DNA of 64,000 nt from Bacteroidota bacterium (GTDB lineage Bacteria > Bacteroidota > Bacteroidia > Bacteroidales > JAAYUG01), in the NCBI GenBank assembly GCA_029571215.1, contig JAKPTE010000008.1, forward strand, positions 1-64,000, given 5' to 3'. The notes beneath the pieces are model-generated. The model was not told the DNA's origin. It saw only the letters and a list, made by a program, of their open reading frames with translations, and did no database searches. Shown here piece after piece: positions 1-10,060 of this stretch (the stretch's first letter is position 1; each line of letters starts with the position of its first letter). A program made the position numbers and the translations under genes.

Positions 1-3000
1 ATCTGCTGTTCGTAATTTCCGGCAAATTTGTATGAGACACCGGTAGGTAATTTCAATTCCCCTGATTCAATCTTTGCTTTAATGTGTGCATCGGCTTTTT
101 CTACCACATCAACCTCGGCTACTCCCGGTTGCTTATCGAAAATGACATAGCCTGTAAGAAATGTGTTCTCACTGCGGATCATTTGTGGCCCACGAGTATA
201 ATGCATCTCTGCCAGTTCTCCCAAAGGCACCTGAACACCTGTCATGGAAGGAACGAGTATTTTCTCTAATTCTTCTGGTGTATTGCGTAATTCTCGTGCA
301 TACCTTACCCGAACGGGAAACCGTTCACGCCCCTCAACAGTTGTCGTCAATCCCATACCTCCAACAGCACTCTGCAAAGCCTCCTGCACGTCGCTTATGG
401 TCATACCATAACGGGCTATGGCTTCCCGTTTTAATTTTATTTCAATATAGGGTGCTCCTACGGCACGGTCATAAAAAACCGATGATGGTATTATAGAGGG
501 AACCTCCTTCAGTATTTTTTCAAATTCCAGCCCTGATTTCTCGATTGTCTCCAGGTCTGGTCCATACACCTTTAATCCCAACGGAGCCCTCATTCCGGTG
601 GACAACATGATCAATCGTGTCTGAATTGGCTGAAGTTTGGGAGCTGAAGTAAGTCCGGGCAAATTTGTCACTTTAACTATCTCATTCCAGATATCGTCTG
701 GCTTTTTTATCTGAGGCCGCCATTGACGGAAATACTCACCGTTGTTGTCAGGAATCAGAAAAAAACTGACATTTTTCATGATCAATTGTGATAATCCGCC
801 AGATGGTGAACTTTGTATTTGTTCCCATTGCTTATCAATAAGAACATACAATTTGCCATTTTCTCTGTCGTATTTTATTCCCCTGATTCGATTAATATCA
901 ATCTTATCCCCCTCAACTTTTTTTCCATTTATTTCTATTTTATTTCCACTAACTTCATTTCTTACTTTTTTCAGATCAATCAAGAAATAACCAGCTTTAT
1001 CTGTTTTAAACCTTCTTCTGTGCCCATTCTCATCCAGAACATATTCGGGCTTATAATTTATTGTGTTTTCAAACATCTGCACCGGAGCGGGGTCGAGGGC
1101 TGAAGTCACCCTTCCCCATTTTCCAACAGCCGTTTCAACTTCAGGAATGGATGCAAGTCGCTTATCAAGGGTTTTTACATATTCAATATTTTGTTCAATA
1201 CCTGTATGTGGCATGCTGGTGGGCATCAAAAGAAAGGATCCTTCGTCAAGCGCAGGCATAAATTCTTTTCCAACACCTGGAAATATTTTCGTAGCATTCT
1301 GCCAAAAGCCGGTTTTCCTTAGTTCCCACCCTGCTTTTCCGAACCCTGAAGCCGCGAATCCGAATATCCTGTCGAAACCAAGCCAGATGGTAATTCCCAG
1401 TAAAACTGTGATAAAAGGTATAGCAAGAAATTTCCATTTGTGTGTCAGACACCACCGCAGTATAGGTTCGTAAAAATGGATGATCATAGTAAGCAGGGTA
1501 AGCACAAAAGCAACTAAACCTGCCACAAAGAGAAAATTCACCAGGAAGGAATTGTGGGCTCCCAATGGCAACCACGCATGAGTGAGGTAATAAAGGGCTA
1601 CCATAAGTGTAATTCCTATGTTGATATGATCAGGTATCTTCCTTCGGTTTTTAGGCCATTTATAGGATAAAAAGTTGTTTATACCAATCAGAGAAAGCGC
1701 AAGGGCAGGCCATGTGCCCCATATGACAATAAATACAACACCTGCTGCCATCAGAAAAATATTCCACAATTGACTGACTCGGCGTTTCTCGAATTTTATC
1801 GAAAAAATAAAATGTGAAAGCAATGGTAGCACAATAATTCCTAATACAAAGGAAGCAATAAGTGCAAATGTTTTGGTATAAGCGAGCGGTTTAAATAATT
1901 TACCCTCAGTAGCCTCCATCGCAAAAACAGGTAAAAAACTGACAACCGTGGTGGACAAAGCCGTAATAATAGCAGGTGATACTTCGGTGGTAGCACGTAA
2001 AATGACATTTTGCAAGGCTTTTCTTTTTACTCCTTGGTTTTCAGGCATTTCAAGATGACGTATCATATTTTCCACAAACACAATACCAACATCGACCATT
2101 ACACCAATGGCTATGGCAATACCTGAAAGTGCTACAATGTTGGCGTCAACTCCCGTCAGCCTCATGACGATGAAAGTCATCAGCACAGCCATAGGTAACA
2201 AACCGGAAATAAGGATGGATGCCCTCAGATTAAACACAAGTACAATAATTACTATAATACTGATGAGTACTTCGTGGGTAAGCGCCGATTCTAACGTTCC
2301 GATCGTTTCCCTGATAAGTCCGGTACGGTCATAAAACGGAACAATGGTTACTTTAGAAACAGTTCCATCATTTAATGTTTTGCTGGGCAATCCGGGAGCT
2401 ATCTCTTTAATTTTTTCTTTAACGTTATTGATTACTGCCATAGGATTTGATCCATAACGTGCTACTACCACTGCACCCACCGCTTCTGACCCGCCCTTAT
2501 CCAGTCCCCCTCTGCGTGTAGCCGGTCCGTAACTTACTCTCGCTACATCACCTATCCTTACAGGTATATTGTTTCTGGATGTAATTACAGCATTCCTCAA
2601 ATCATCGAGACTCTTAATGTACCCCAAACCTCGAATTACATATTCAACTTTGTTTAATTCTATGGTCTCAGCACCTATATCGAGGTTACTTTTTCTCACT
2701 GCGTTCATGATATCCATCACCGAAACACCAAAAGATTTCATGGCATCCGGATCAATATCCACCTGGTATTCTTTTACATATCCTCCAATAGAAGCAACTT
2801 CGGAAACACCTTCCGATGATGCCAGTGCATACTTTACATAATAATCCTGAATGGTTCTTAGTTCTTGTGGATCCCAGCCACCAGCAGGTTTTCCGGTTTT
2901 GGGATCACGCCCTTCAAGCGTGTACCAGAAGATTTGCCCAAGGGCTGTGGCATCAGGCCCGAGACTGGGTTGAACACCGGGAGGTAATGTTCCGGCGGGA

Positions 3001-3383
3001 AGTGAGTTTAACTTTTCGAGTATGCGTGAACGACTCCAGTAAAAGTCAACCTTATCATTAAATATGATATAGATAAACGACATTCCAAACATGGAGGTGC
3101 TGCGTATGGTTTTAACACCCGGAATACCTAACAACGCCGAAGTGAGCGGATAGGTAATCTGGTCTTCAATATCACGCGGCGAACGCCCCATCCATTCAGT
3201 TGCAATAATCTGCTGGTTATCCCCAATGTCGGGAATTGCATCCACAGGTACGGGATCCCTTGGCAGGAATCCTGTGTTCCAGTTAAATGGTGCACTAACG
3301 ATCCCCCATACAACGAATGTTATTACAAGGATAACGGTTACCAGACGATTTTTAAGGAAATACTCTATGATACGGTTTATCAT
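1..3383 (-). CDS. cusA: CusA/CzcA-family heavy-metal efflux RND transporter (3' end lies outside the window)
   Basis: Minus-strand reading from ATG at 3383: MINRIIEYFLKNRLVTVILVITFVVWG...DAIPDIGDNQQI...MSFIYIIFNDKVDFYWSRSRILEKL...GVMVDVGIVFVENM; open to the window edge, so missing from the ORF track. Confidence 0.93.
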   Translation of the reverse strand, partial: MINRIIEYFLKNRLVTVILVITFVVWGIVSAPFNWNTGFLPRDPVPVDAIPDIGDNQQIIATEWMGRSPRDIEDQITYPLTSALLGIPGVKTIRSTSMFGMSFIYIIFNDKVDFYWSRSRILEKLNSLPAGTLPPGVQPSLGPDATALGQIFWYTLEGRDPKTGKPAGGWDPQELRTIQDYYVKYALASSEGVSEVASIGGYVKEYQVDIDPDAMKSFGVSVMDIMNAVRKSNLDIGAETIELNKVEYVIRGLGYIKSLDDLRNAVITSRNNIPVRIGDVARVSYGPATRRGGLDKGGSEAVGAVVVARYGSNPMAVINNVKEKIKEIAPGLPSKTLNDGTVSKVTIVPFYDRTGLIRETIGTLESALTHEVLISIIVIIVLVFNLRASILISGLLPMAVLMTFIVMRLTGVDANIVALSGIAIAIGVMVDVGIVFVENMIRHLEMPENQGVKRKALQNVILRATTEVSPAIITALSTTVVSFLPVFAMEATEGKLFKPLAYTKTFALIASFVLGIIVLPLLSHFIFSIKFEKRRVSQLWNIFLMAAGVVFIVIWGTWPALALSLIGINNFLSYKWPKNRRKIPDHINIGITLMVALYYLTHAWLPLGAHNSFLVNFLFVAGLVAFVLTLLTMIIHFYEPILRWCLTHKWKFLAIPFITVLLGITIWLGFDRIFGFAASGFGKAGWELRKTGFWQNATKIFPGVGKEFMPALDEGSFLLMPTSMPHTGIEQNIEYVKTLDKRLASIPEVETAVGKWGRVTSALDPAPVQMFENTINYKPEYVLDENGHRRRFKTDKAGYFLIDLKKVRNEVSGNKIEINGKKVEGDKIDINRIRGIKYDRENGKLYVLIDKQWEQIQSSPSGGLSQLIMKNVSFFLIPDNNGEYFRQWRPQIKKPDDIWNEIVKVTNLPGLTSAPKLQPIQTRLIMLSTGMRAPLGLKVYGPDLETIEKSGLEFEKILKEVPSIIPSSVFYDRAVGAPYIEIKLKREAIARYGMTISDVQEALQSAVGGMGLTTTVEGRERFPVRVRYARELRNTPEELEKILVPSMTGVQVPLGELAEMHYTRGPQMIRSENTFLTGYVIFDKQPGVAEVDVVEKADAHIKAKIESGELKLPTGVSYKFAGNYEQQ

Positions 3384-3698
3384 TGATTATGGTAATTTAC
3401 TTTTTTCAAACTAATCAATATACATATTTATTTTATTGCTGTTATTGACCGTTTCAGAGGTTCATTACTACGTATCAATGGAAAACCGGTGGTTCTATAA
3501 AATCCACAGAATGTAAATATTGCTCCGCAATTACCCTTGCCATTTCAAATCCCCTTAAAATTTTCTCTGATGGCAGGAAGGGGGCGAGAACTATGATCTT
3601 TCTAACAAATCCATGAGCCACCGGTTCGGACGACGCCATTTCCTGAATACCTGCAGAATTGCCGTTCAGATTAGCGTTTGAACGAATCTTTCCCGACA

Positions 3699-3965
3699 CT
3701 AGTTCACAGATGTAGTATCTGTTATCTGATGACTTCCAATCGTGTCGCTGGAGGAAATTTCTTTCTTCACCAGAGTCATGCCGCATATCGGGCATTCTCC
3801 TGGTTTGTCGCTCTTTATTTCAGGATGCATTGGACAGGTATAGTAAACTTTTTCTGCAACTGTCTCTGTTCCTTTCTTTTCTTGATTTTTTGACGACTGA
3901 GAAGTGCATGCGGAAATAAATAAGCTGGCTCCTGCCAGAACCAGAATGAAAATTTGTTTTTTCAT
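3699..3965 (-). CDS. Small lipoprotein with heavy-metal-binding domain (YTCPMHPEI...[12 protein letters not shown])
   Basis: 88 aa; lipobox-like signal (LFISACTS) plus the CPMHPE/CPxCGM motif of heavy-metal-binding domains; same strand and just upstream of cusA. Confidence 0.85.
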   Translation of the reverse strand: MKKQIFILVLAGASLFISACTSQSSKNQEKKGTETVAEKVYYTCPMHPEIKSDKPGECPICGMTLVKKEISSSDTIGSHQITDTTSVN

Positions 3966-4196
3966 GATCTTGAGATTTTAAGGTTTAACAAAAAATAAAA
4001 TGAATAAAAAATGGATGCACATGTAAGTGTCGCTTATGTTGCGTTAGGCTGACTTCTTTCTTTACAATTCTGTCATTTAAGATTGATAGAAAGCTTTTCA
4101 ATTCATTCTTTGATATAAGCTGAAAATTTTTCTTCATTTGAAAGAAAAGAAAAAGGCCTAAAAGCATACAATGTTCACAATTCCTTGAAAAAAATC

Positions 4197-4610
4197 TCAA
4201 CATTGCAATTCACATAAAAGTGCAAGTTTAACGGATGTCAACCTGAGGCTTCCTGGCAGGGAATTGGAGGTCTTAATCAGGTAGATAGGTTCTTCCAAAA
4301 CAATTATTATAGGATAGCCGGGAGGGGTTACCGGAACGTTTTGGAAAGCTTTTATCGAGGGTGGTTGGGGAATTTCATAAAAGCAATCAGAGGACAGGAA
4401 AGAGATAAAACTTCGGCAACAATCGTTGGTAAAGAAAATCGTCAATTTTTTGTCTGGATACTTCTCTGCCATTTGGCAGGTTCCTTTTTCTTCTGTGAAC
4501 GATAATCTGATAGAAGACACTTGTCCTGAACAAATATGTATTGCAAGGCCAAAATGCAGACCTGTAGTAAGGATAAGTGCCAGAATCAGTATGGATAAAG
4601 CTTTTTTCAT
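4197..4610 (-). CDS. HYC_CC_PP family small protein
   Basis: Start set at MKKALSILIL (ORF track starts at 4661). Contains HxC, CC and PP motifs (AIHICSG, NDCC, PQPPS). Confidence 0.6.
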   Translation of the reverse strand: MKKALSILILALILTTGLHFGLAIHICSGQVSSIRLSFTEEKGTCQMAEKYPDKKLTIFFTNDCCRSFISFLSSDCFYEIPQPPSIKAFQNVPVTPPGYPIIIVLEEPIYLIKTSNSLPGSLRLTSVKLALLCELQC

Positions 4611-4767
4611 CCTTAATAGAAACATAAAAATACGCAATTTGTTCGATAAAAGATTTTTCATGAAAAGATGTTAGATTTACATGTCTGAACCATCACACCG
4701 TATTTTTGGCTAAATTTGAATGATGTGTTAAGGGTTAGAACCAAATGGATACCATAAACAAAATCCT

Positions 4768-6441
4768 ATGGCAAAAACAAATATCGAAATTGCCCAAAGC
4801 ACCAAATTAAAACCCATTGAAGAAATTGCACTGCAATTGGGTCTTCCAGAAGGCGAAATCGAACTGTATGGTCGGTATAAGGCCAAGATTCCGCTTCATT
4901 TCCTGCGGCCGGAAAAAATCGATCAAAACCGGCTGATCCTTGTTTCAGCTATTTCACCTACTCCGGCCGGTGAAGGGAAAACTACGGTTTCCATTGGCCT
5001 TGCCCAGGGGCTCAACAGGCTGGGAAAGAAAACAACGGTTGTGCTCAGGGAGCCCTCTCTTGGACCAGTTTTCGGAATGAAAGGAGGAGCGACCGGTGGT
5101 GGGTATTCACAGGTTCTGCCTATGGAAGATATCAACCTTCACTTCAACGGCGATTTTGCTGCGGTAGAAAAAGCGCATAACCTTCTGGCGGCTCTGATTG
5201 ACAATAACATCCAAAGCAAAAAGAGAAGCCTGAATCTTGATCCGCGTACGGTTACCTGGCGCAGGGTGATGGATATGAACGACCGTTCTCTGCGCAACAT
5301 TATCGTAGGCCTTGGAGGAACCGCTTCCGGGATTCCCAGGGAAACTGGCTTCGATATTACCGCCGCATCCGAAGTAATGGCAATCTTGTGCCTTGCAGAG
5401 AATATCAGTGACCTAAAAACACGAATGGGAAATATTTTCATTGGCTTTACCTTCGACAAGAAACCCATTTATGCCAGGGATCTGAAGGCGAACGGAGCAA
5501 TGGCTGCCCTTCTGAAGGATGCCATCAAACCGAACCTGGTTCAAACTATCGAAGGAACGCCGGCCATTATACACGGTGGTCCTTTTGCCAACATTGCCCA
5601 GGGAACAAATTCGGTTATAGCCACCAAAATGGGATTGTCCTGGTCTGAGTATGTGGTAACGGAGGCCGGTTTTGGATTTGATCTGGGTGCAGAAAAATTC
5701 TTTGATATTAAATGCAGATATGCCGGGCTCTATCCTTCAGCTGTCGTTCTGGTGGCTACGATAAGAGCGCTCAAGTATCATGGCGGAGCTGACCTCAAAA
5801 ACCTTCGGGAACCCAATCAGGAAGCTCTTGCAAAAGGTATTGAAAACCTTGGCAAACATATAGAGAACATTAAGTTGTTTAACATCTGTCCTGTTGTGGC
5901 CATCAACCGCTTCGAATCCGATACCGAAGAGGAAATTCGTTTCGTTGCTGATTACTGCTCGGCAAAAGGTGTTCAAGCCGAAGTGGCCGACGTCTATGCT
6001 AAAGGTGGGGAAGGAGCCCTTGCCCTGGCCAGACGTGTAATTCTTACTGCCGAAAAATGTCCGGGAGAATTTACGCCCCTGTATGACTGGAACTGGAGCG
6101 TGGAGAAAAAAATTGAAACGATTGCCCGTAAGGTATATGGCGCTGAGGCAGTTGATTATACACCCAAAGCCAAAATCCATCTCCGTAAAATACTGGATCT
6201 TGGACTTCAAAATCTTCCAGTTTGTATTGCAAAAACACAAAAATCCCTGTCCGATAATCCTGAATTGCTTGGAAGGCCCAAAGATTTTGTCGTAACGGTG
6301 CGGGAAATTGAAATTGCTGCCGGAGCCGGATTCCTGATTCCCATTACGGGAGAAATTATGCGCATGCCCGGTTTACCCGATGAACCGGCCGCTGAACATA
6401 TTGATATTGATGAAAATGGCCATATAATTGGATTGTTTTAA
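4768..6441 (+). CDS. fhs: Formate--tetrahydrofolate ligase
   Basis: 557 aa; TPAGEGKTTVSIGLAQGL, PSLGPVFGMKGGATGGGYSQV, EAGFGFDLGAEKF motifs. Confidence 0.97.
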   Translation: MAKTNIEIAQSTKLKPIEEIALQLGLPEGEIELYGRYKAKIPLHFLRPEKIDQNRLILVSAISPTPAGEGKTTVSIGLAQGLNRLGKKTTVVLREPSLGPVFGMKGGATGGGYSQVLPMEDINLHFNGDFAAVEKAHNLLAALIDNNIQSKKRSLNLDPRTVTWRRVMDMNDRSLRNIIVGLGGTASGIPRETGFDITAASEVMAILCLAENISDLKTRMGNIFIGFTFDKKPIYARDLKANGAMAALLKDAIKPNLVQTIEGTPAIIHGGPFANIAQGTNSVIATKMGLSWSEYVVTEAGFGFDLGAEKFFDIKCRYAGLYPSAVVLVATIRALKYHGGADLKNLREPNQEALAKGIENLGKHIENIKLFNICPVVAINRFESDTEEEIRFVADYCSAKGVQAEVADVYAKGGEGALALARRVILTAEKCPGEFTPLYDWNWSVEKKIETIARKVYGAEAVDYTPKAKIHLRKILDLGLQNLPVCIAKTQKSLSDNPELLGRPKDFVVTVREIEIAAGAGFLIPITGEIMRMPGLPDEPAAEHIDIDENGHIIGLF

Positions 6442-6558
6442 GAATTTTTGCTTCTGACTGTAACCCGATGTTCAGAGAAGCCTGCATTTCAAAAAATAAA
6501 TGTCTGATTGGGGACGATCCATCAGTCTCATTATTATCTGGTGTTTGAAAATTGTTTT

Positions 6559-7689
6559 TCACCTTCCCTGGAGATATCCTGCTAACATTTGGCATGCCTG
6601 CCTCAGAAGCTGCTTTGAATCACGCTGAATCTCCTCTGTACCGGGCACATGGTCAAACAGCGTAATAACCTTCCGTATTCCAGGCGGAAGTATCCTCTCA
6701 ATGGTTGAACTTGCTGTGCCGGCAACCACAATTACAGGTTTGCCTTCCCTTACGGCCATCTGCCGGACCCCTTCCACGGTTTTCCCCTGGAGAGTTTGTT
6801 CATCATATCTGCCTTCTCCGGTGATCACATAATCACAGTTCTTCAGTTGTTCACCGAACCCTGTCAACCTGGCCACCATATCAAATCCGGGAAGAAGCAA
6901 AGCACGGCAAAAGGCCATTAGCCCGAAACCCAGGCCACCGGCTGCTCCTGCCCCGGGAATCATGGAATAATCTTTTCCTGTTTTCTGTTCCACAAGCCGG
7001 GCAAGTTTTTGTAACCCGTGGTCCAGAATTTTTACATCAACAGGAGATGCCCCCTTTTGCGGCCCGTAAACAAAAGCTGCACCTTCCTTTCCGTACAGCG
7101 GCGCCGTGACATCACACAAAACCCTGACCTTGCTCTCAAGTACAAGATCATGAACAGCACGATCATCATAATCTTGAATCTTGATGAGATTTTTACCAAT
7201 GGGATTTACCAGGTTTCCTGATTTGTCATAAAAGCGGTATCCTAAAGCAGAAGCCATTCCTGTTCCACCATCATTCGTGGCACTTCCTCCCAGACAAACA
7301 ACGATTTCCTCGCACCCGCTTTCAAAAGCATGCACCATGAGTTCACCGGTTCCAAAAGTTGTAGTAAAAAGAGGGTTGCGCTCTTTCTCCTGCAGCAATG
7401 AAAGTCCCGATGCCGCTGACATCTCTATATATGCTTTCCTGCCATCCTTGTCCGTTCCGTACCGTGCGGTAATTTTTCGAAACAACGGATCATTCACCGC
7501 AACGGAGCGAAAATGACCGCCGCTGTGCCGTACTAAAATATCTACCGTTCCTTCTCCGCCGTCAGCCATCGGAAACTGAATAATTTCGCCCCGAAAGCCT
7601 CCTTCTGTGAGGCCTTTTGAAATAATCTCCGCCACCTCGACGGCATCTAATGAGCCTTTGAATTTATCGGGTGCAATCAAAATACGCAT
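6559..7689 (-). CDS. Glycerate kinase (GarK/GlxK family)
   Basis: 376 aa; MRILIAPDKFKGSLDAVEVAE, CLGGSATNDGGTGMASALG, ITGEGRYDEQTLQGK. Confidence 0.93.
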   Translation of the reverse strand: MRILIAPDKFKGSLDAVEVAEIISKGLTEGGFRGEIIQFPMADGGEGTVDILVRHSGGHFRSVAVNDPLFRKITARYGTDKDGRKAYIEMSAASGLSLLQEKERNPLFTTTFGTGELMVHAFESGCEEIVVCLGGSATNDGGTGMASALGYRFYDKSGNLVNPIGKNLIKIQDYDDRAVHDLVLESKVRVLCDVTAPLYGKEGAAFVYGPQKGASPVDVKILDHGLQKLARLVEQKTGKDYSMIPGAGAAGGLGFGLMAFCRALLLPGFDMVARLTGFGEQLKNCDYVITGEGRYDEQTLQGKTVEGVRQMAVREGKPVIVVAGTASSTIERILPPGIRKVITLFDHVPGTEEIQRDSKQLLRQACQMLAGYLQGR

Positions 7690-7744
7690 AACGGTTAACA
7701 GATTTTATTCTAAATTTAGTGTTTTCTTTAATTAATACCCTAAT

Positions 7745-8842
7745 ATGCTGTCAATAGTCCGTCCTGTTCTGCTCCTTGATGAGCAACGTGTGCGGCAGAA
7801 CATCAGCCGTATGGTAAATAAAGCTAAACACCATGGAGTTGCTTTTCGACCCCATTTTAAAACACACCAGAGTGCAGAAATAGGTGGCTGGTTCCGGGAT
7901 TTCGGGGTAAAAAAGATTACCGTTTCTTCCCTTCAGATGGCATACTATTTTGCTGAATCTGGCTGGAAAGACATAACCATAGCCTTTCCGGTGAATGTTT
8001 GTGAACTAAACCAAATACAGGATCTTGCTTCGACCGTTCATCTCAATCTGCTTGTTTCTTCATCTGAGGCCGCTGACATACTGGCACGTGATATTAAAAC
8101 GGATACTGGCATATTCATCGAAATTGATACTGGATTCAAACGCAGCGGAATGGATGTCGACAATATAGATGCTATCGAAAAAATACTCATTCGTATAGGC
8201 ACAAACAAATACCTTCGTTTTGAAGGCTTTTTGACCCATACAGGTCAGACATACCTCGCCGCAGGTCCTGAGCAAATCCGCAGCATTTCGGCAGAAACAT
8301 ATGCTCAATTGAGACGGCTAAAGGAAGCTTTCCACTCGGCTTATCCGCATGCCCTCATTTCCATAGGAGATACGCCTGGTTGTTCTGTTATGGATGATTT
8401 TTCGGGTATTGATGAAATCAGACCGGGAAATTTTGTTTTTTACGACTTGATGCAATTGCAATTGGGTGCCTGTCAGCCCGATGAAGTGGCCGTTGCTATG
8501 GCTTGCCCTGTTGTTGCTGTATACCCCGAAAGGAATGAGATGATCATCTACGGTGGCGCCATCCATTTTTCGAAAGAGTTCATTACGATTCCGGAAAAGG
8601 GACCCGTCTTCGGAATGATGGTTTACTTAAGGAAAGAACAGTTCACTGAACCTGATCCAGACATCTGGATCAGTAAACTTTCGCAGGAACATGGCACAGT
8701 GAGAACGGTTCCTCATCAGGCCGCCCATTTTTCAGTTGGAGATATTTTATACTTTATGCCGGTTCATTCTTGCCTGACGGCCAATCTCATGCGCGAGTAC
8801 CATACCCTTTCAGGTGAAATCATTCAGACTATGAACAGCTGA
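7745..8842 (+). CDS. Alanine racemase N-terminal-fold PLP enzyme, D-threonine aldolase / DSD1-like family
   Basis: 365 aa; FRPHFKTHQSAEIG PLP-Lys motif; EIDTGFKRSGM; C-terminal metal-binding-like HGTV...PVHSCLTANL. Confidence 0.85.
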   Translation: MLSIVRPVLLLDEQRVRQNISRMVNKAKHHGVAFRPHFKTHQSAEIGGWFRDFGVKKITVSSLQMAYYFAESGWKDITIAFPVNVCELNQIQDLASTVHLNLLVSSSEAADILARDIKTDTGIFIEIDTGFKRSGMDVDNIDAIEKILIRIGTNKYLRFEGFLTHTGQTYLAAGPEQIRSISAETYAQLRRLKEAFHSAYPHALISIGDTPGCSVMDDFSGIDEIRPGNFVFYDLMQLQLGACQPDEVAVAMACPVVAVYPERNEMIIYGGAIHFSKEFITIPEKGPVFGMMVYLRKEQFTEPDPDIWISKLSQEHGTVRTVPHQAAHFSVGDILYFMPVHSCLTANLMREYHTLSGEIIQTMNS

Positions 8843-8850
8843 AGCAAACC

Positions 8851-9933
8851 TCACTGCCCGAGAGAATTGTTGTAATAATTATGCACATCTCCGTTGTGCT
8901 GAATATTTTCCAGCTTGAGTACCCTGAAATAATCCAACGGTATGGTATTTATGCCACCCTGATAATCCCGTAATATCCCTTCCCATGATTTCCCGGCCTG
9001 ATATTTTAACTGTTCAGCATACAAAACGGTTCCACCGGCAATATCAACCACAACGGCACCATACTTTTGAAGTGCTTTGGCAACAACCAATTCTCCTGGT
9101 AACAAATCAAACTTCGAAAGATCCAGAGTGGGATCAAGCTGTATTACCGCCCCTTCCGGTATTCCACCTGGTGTAAATCCGTCAGTTCCGGTGGCCGGAT
9201 AGACATAATCCCTGAAAGCGTTGAACCGGGTTGCAATGGCCAGTTTGTGCCTGATTTCTCCCCTGATTACTTCATCATACATGATCAATCCGGCTATGAC
9301 GGGCACTCCGGCAGCACGACCCGGACCATAAAAATGAACACTTTCCCCGTCCTTTATCCCGAGTTTTTCCCGATCAAAAACACCTTCCCCGTCAAGATTA
9401 TACCGCATACCTGTTTTCGACACCCATTGACCATCAGCTTTCTTTTCAGCCCCCCACATGTCCCATATGATTCTCCTTTGCCTGTCAATTAACACCATGT
9501 GGGCATCACTATAAGGATCCGGTAAGGCATAATCAGGGATGGGAACAGGTTCAGCATCAAATTCTTTTCCGTGTCCAAAGCTCGGATGATCAACTTTCCA
9601 TTGTCTTTTCTCTTCTTCCGTCAGGAAAACTTTACCGATCCGGTAAACGGGAGTGGTACTGTCAACTTCATATACAGGAATGGTAAATTTGTTAATATTT
9701 ATCCCAATCCGTGCTCCTGTCGGCTCTTTTTTCAACAATTCAATAAAGTGGTTACTGGATGGGTCAATCTCAGGATCTTCCGGTATAGGGGTATTCCAGA
9801 AACTCGAAGCACTGAAGATCCTCTCTGTGTCGTCCGGAAACTGTTCTTCCACGTTGTTGATTAAGGAAGGTTTTTGCCGGCATGAGAAAATCAGCAGTAC
9901 AGTAATCAATGAAAAAAAGACAATCGGTTTCAT
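8851..9933 (-). CDS. Secreted lipoprotein of unknown function
   Basis: 360 aa; lipobox (LLIFSC); SASSFWNTPIPEDPEIDPSS and GLIMYDEVIRGEIRHKLAIATR segments. Confidence 0.7.
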   Translation of the reverse strand: MKPIVFFSLITVLLIFSCRQKPSLINNVEEQFPDDTERIFSASSFWNTPIPEDPEIDPSSNHFIELLKKEPTGARIGININKFTIPVYEVDSTTPVYRIGKVFLTEEEKRQWKVDHPSFGHGKEFDAEPVPIPDYALPDPYSDAHMVLIDRQRRIIWDMWGAEKKADGQWVSKTGMRYNLDGEGVFDREKLGIKDGESVHFYGPGRAAGVPVIAGLIMYDEVIRGEIRHKLAIATRFNAFRDYVYPATGTDGFTPGGIPEGAVIQLDPTLDLSKFDLLPGELVVAKALQKYGAVVVDIAGGTVLYAEQLKYQAGKSWEGILRDYQGGINTIPLDYFRVLKLENIQHNGDVHNYYNNSLGQ

Positions 9934-10060
9934 GTCAGGTTGGTTTTTTCAAAAATACATAATATTTTGAAAGGAAAATAGGAATTACTCAAAGAAAACA
10001 GGGTGTACATACTTATCTTTCGATATGATTTTCTATATTGCACAGGAAAATAACATGCTT

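Noticed and set aside
3475-3795. 106-aa minus-strand ORF
   Set aside because: Its 5' part overlaps the heavy-metal-binding lipoprotein in another frame; no recognisable family and no signal.
3985-4203. 72-aa minus-strand ORF between the lipoprotein and the HYC_CC_PP gene
   Set aside because: Low-complexity, Phe/Lys-rich, no motif; most likely intergenic.
5737-6240. 167-aa ORF antisense to fhs
   Set aside because: Fully inside a strongly supported gene on the other strand; no motif.
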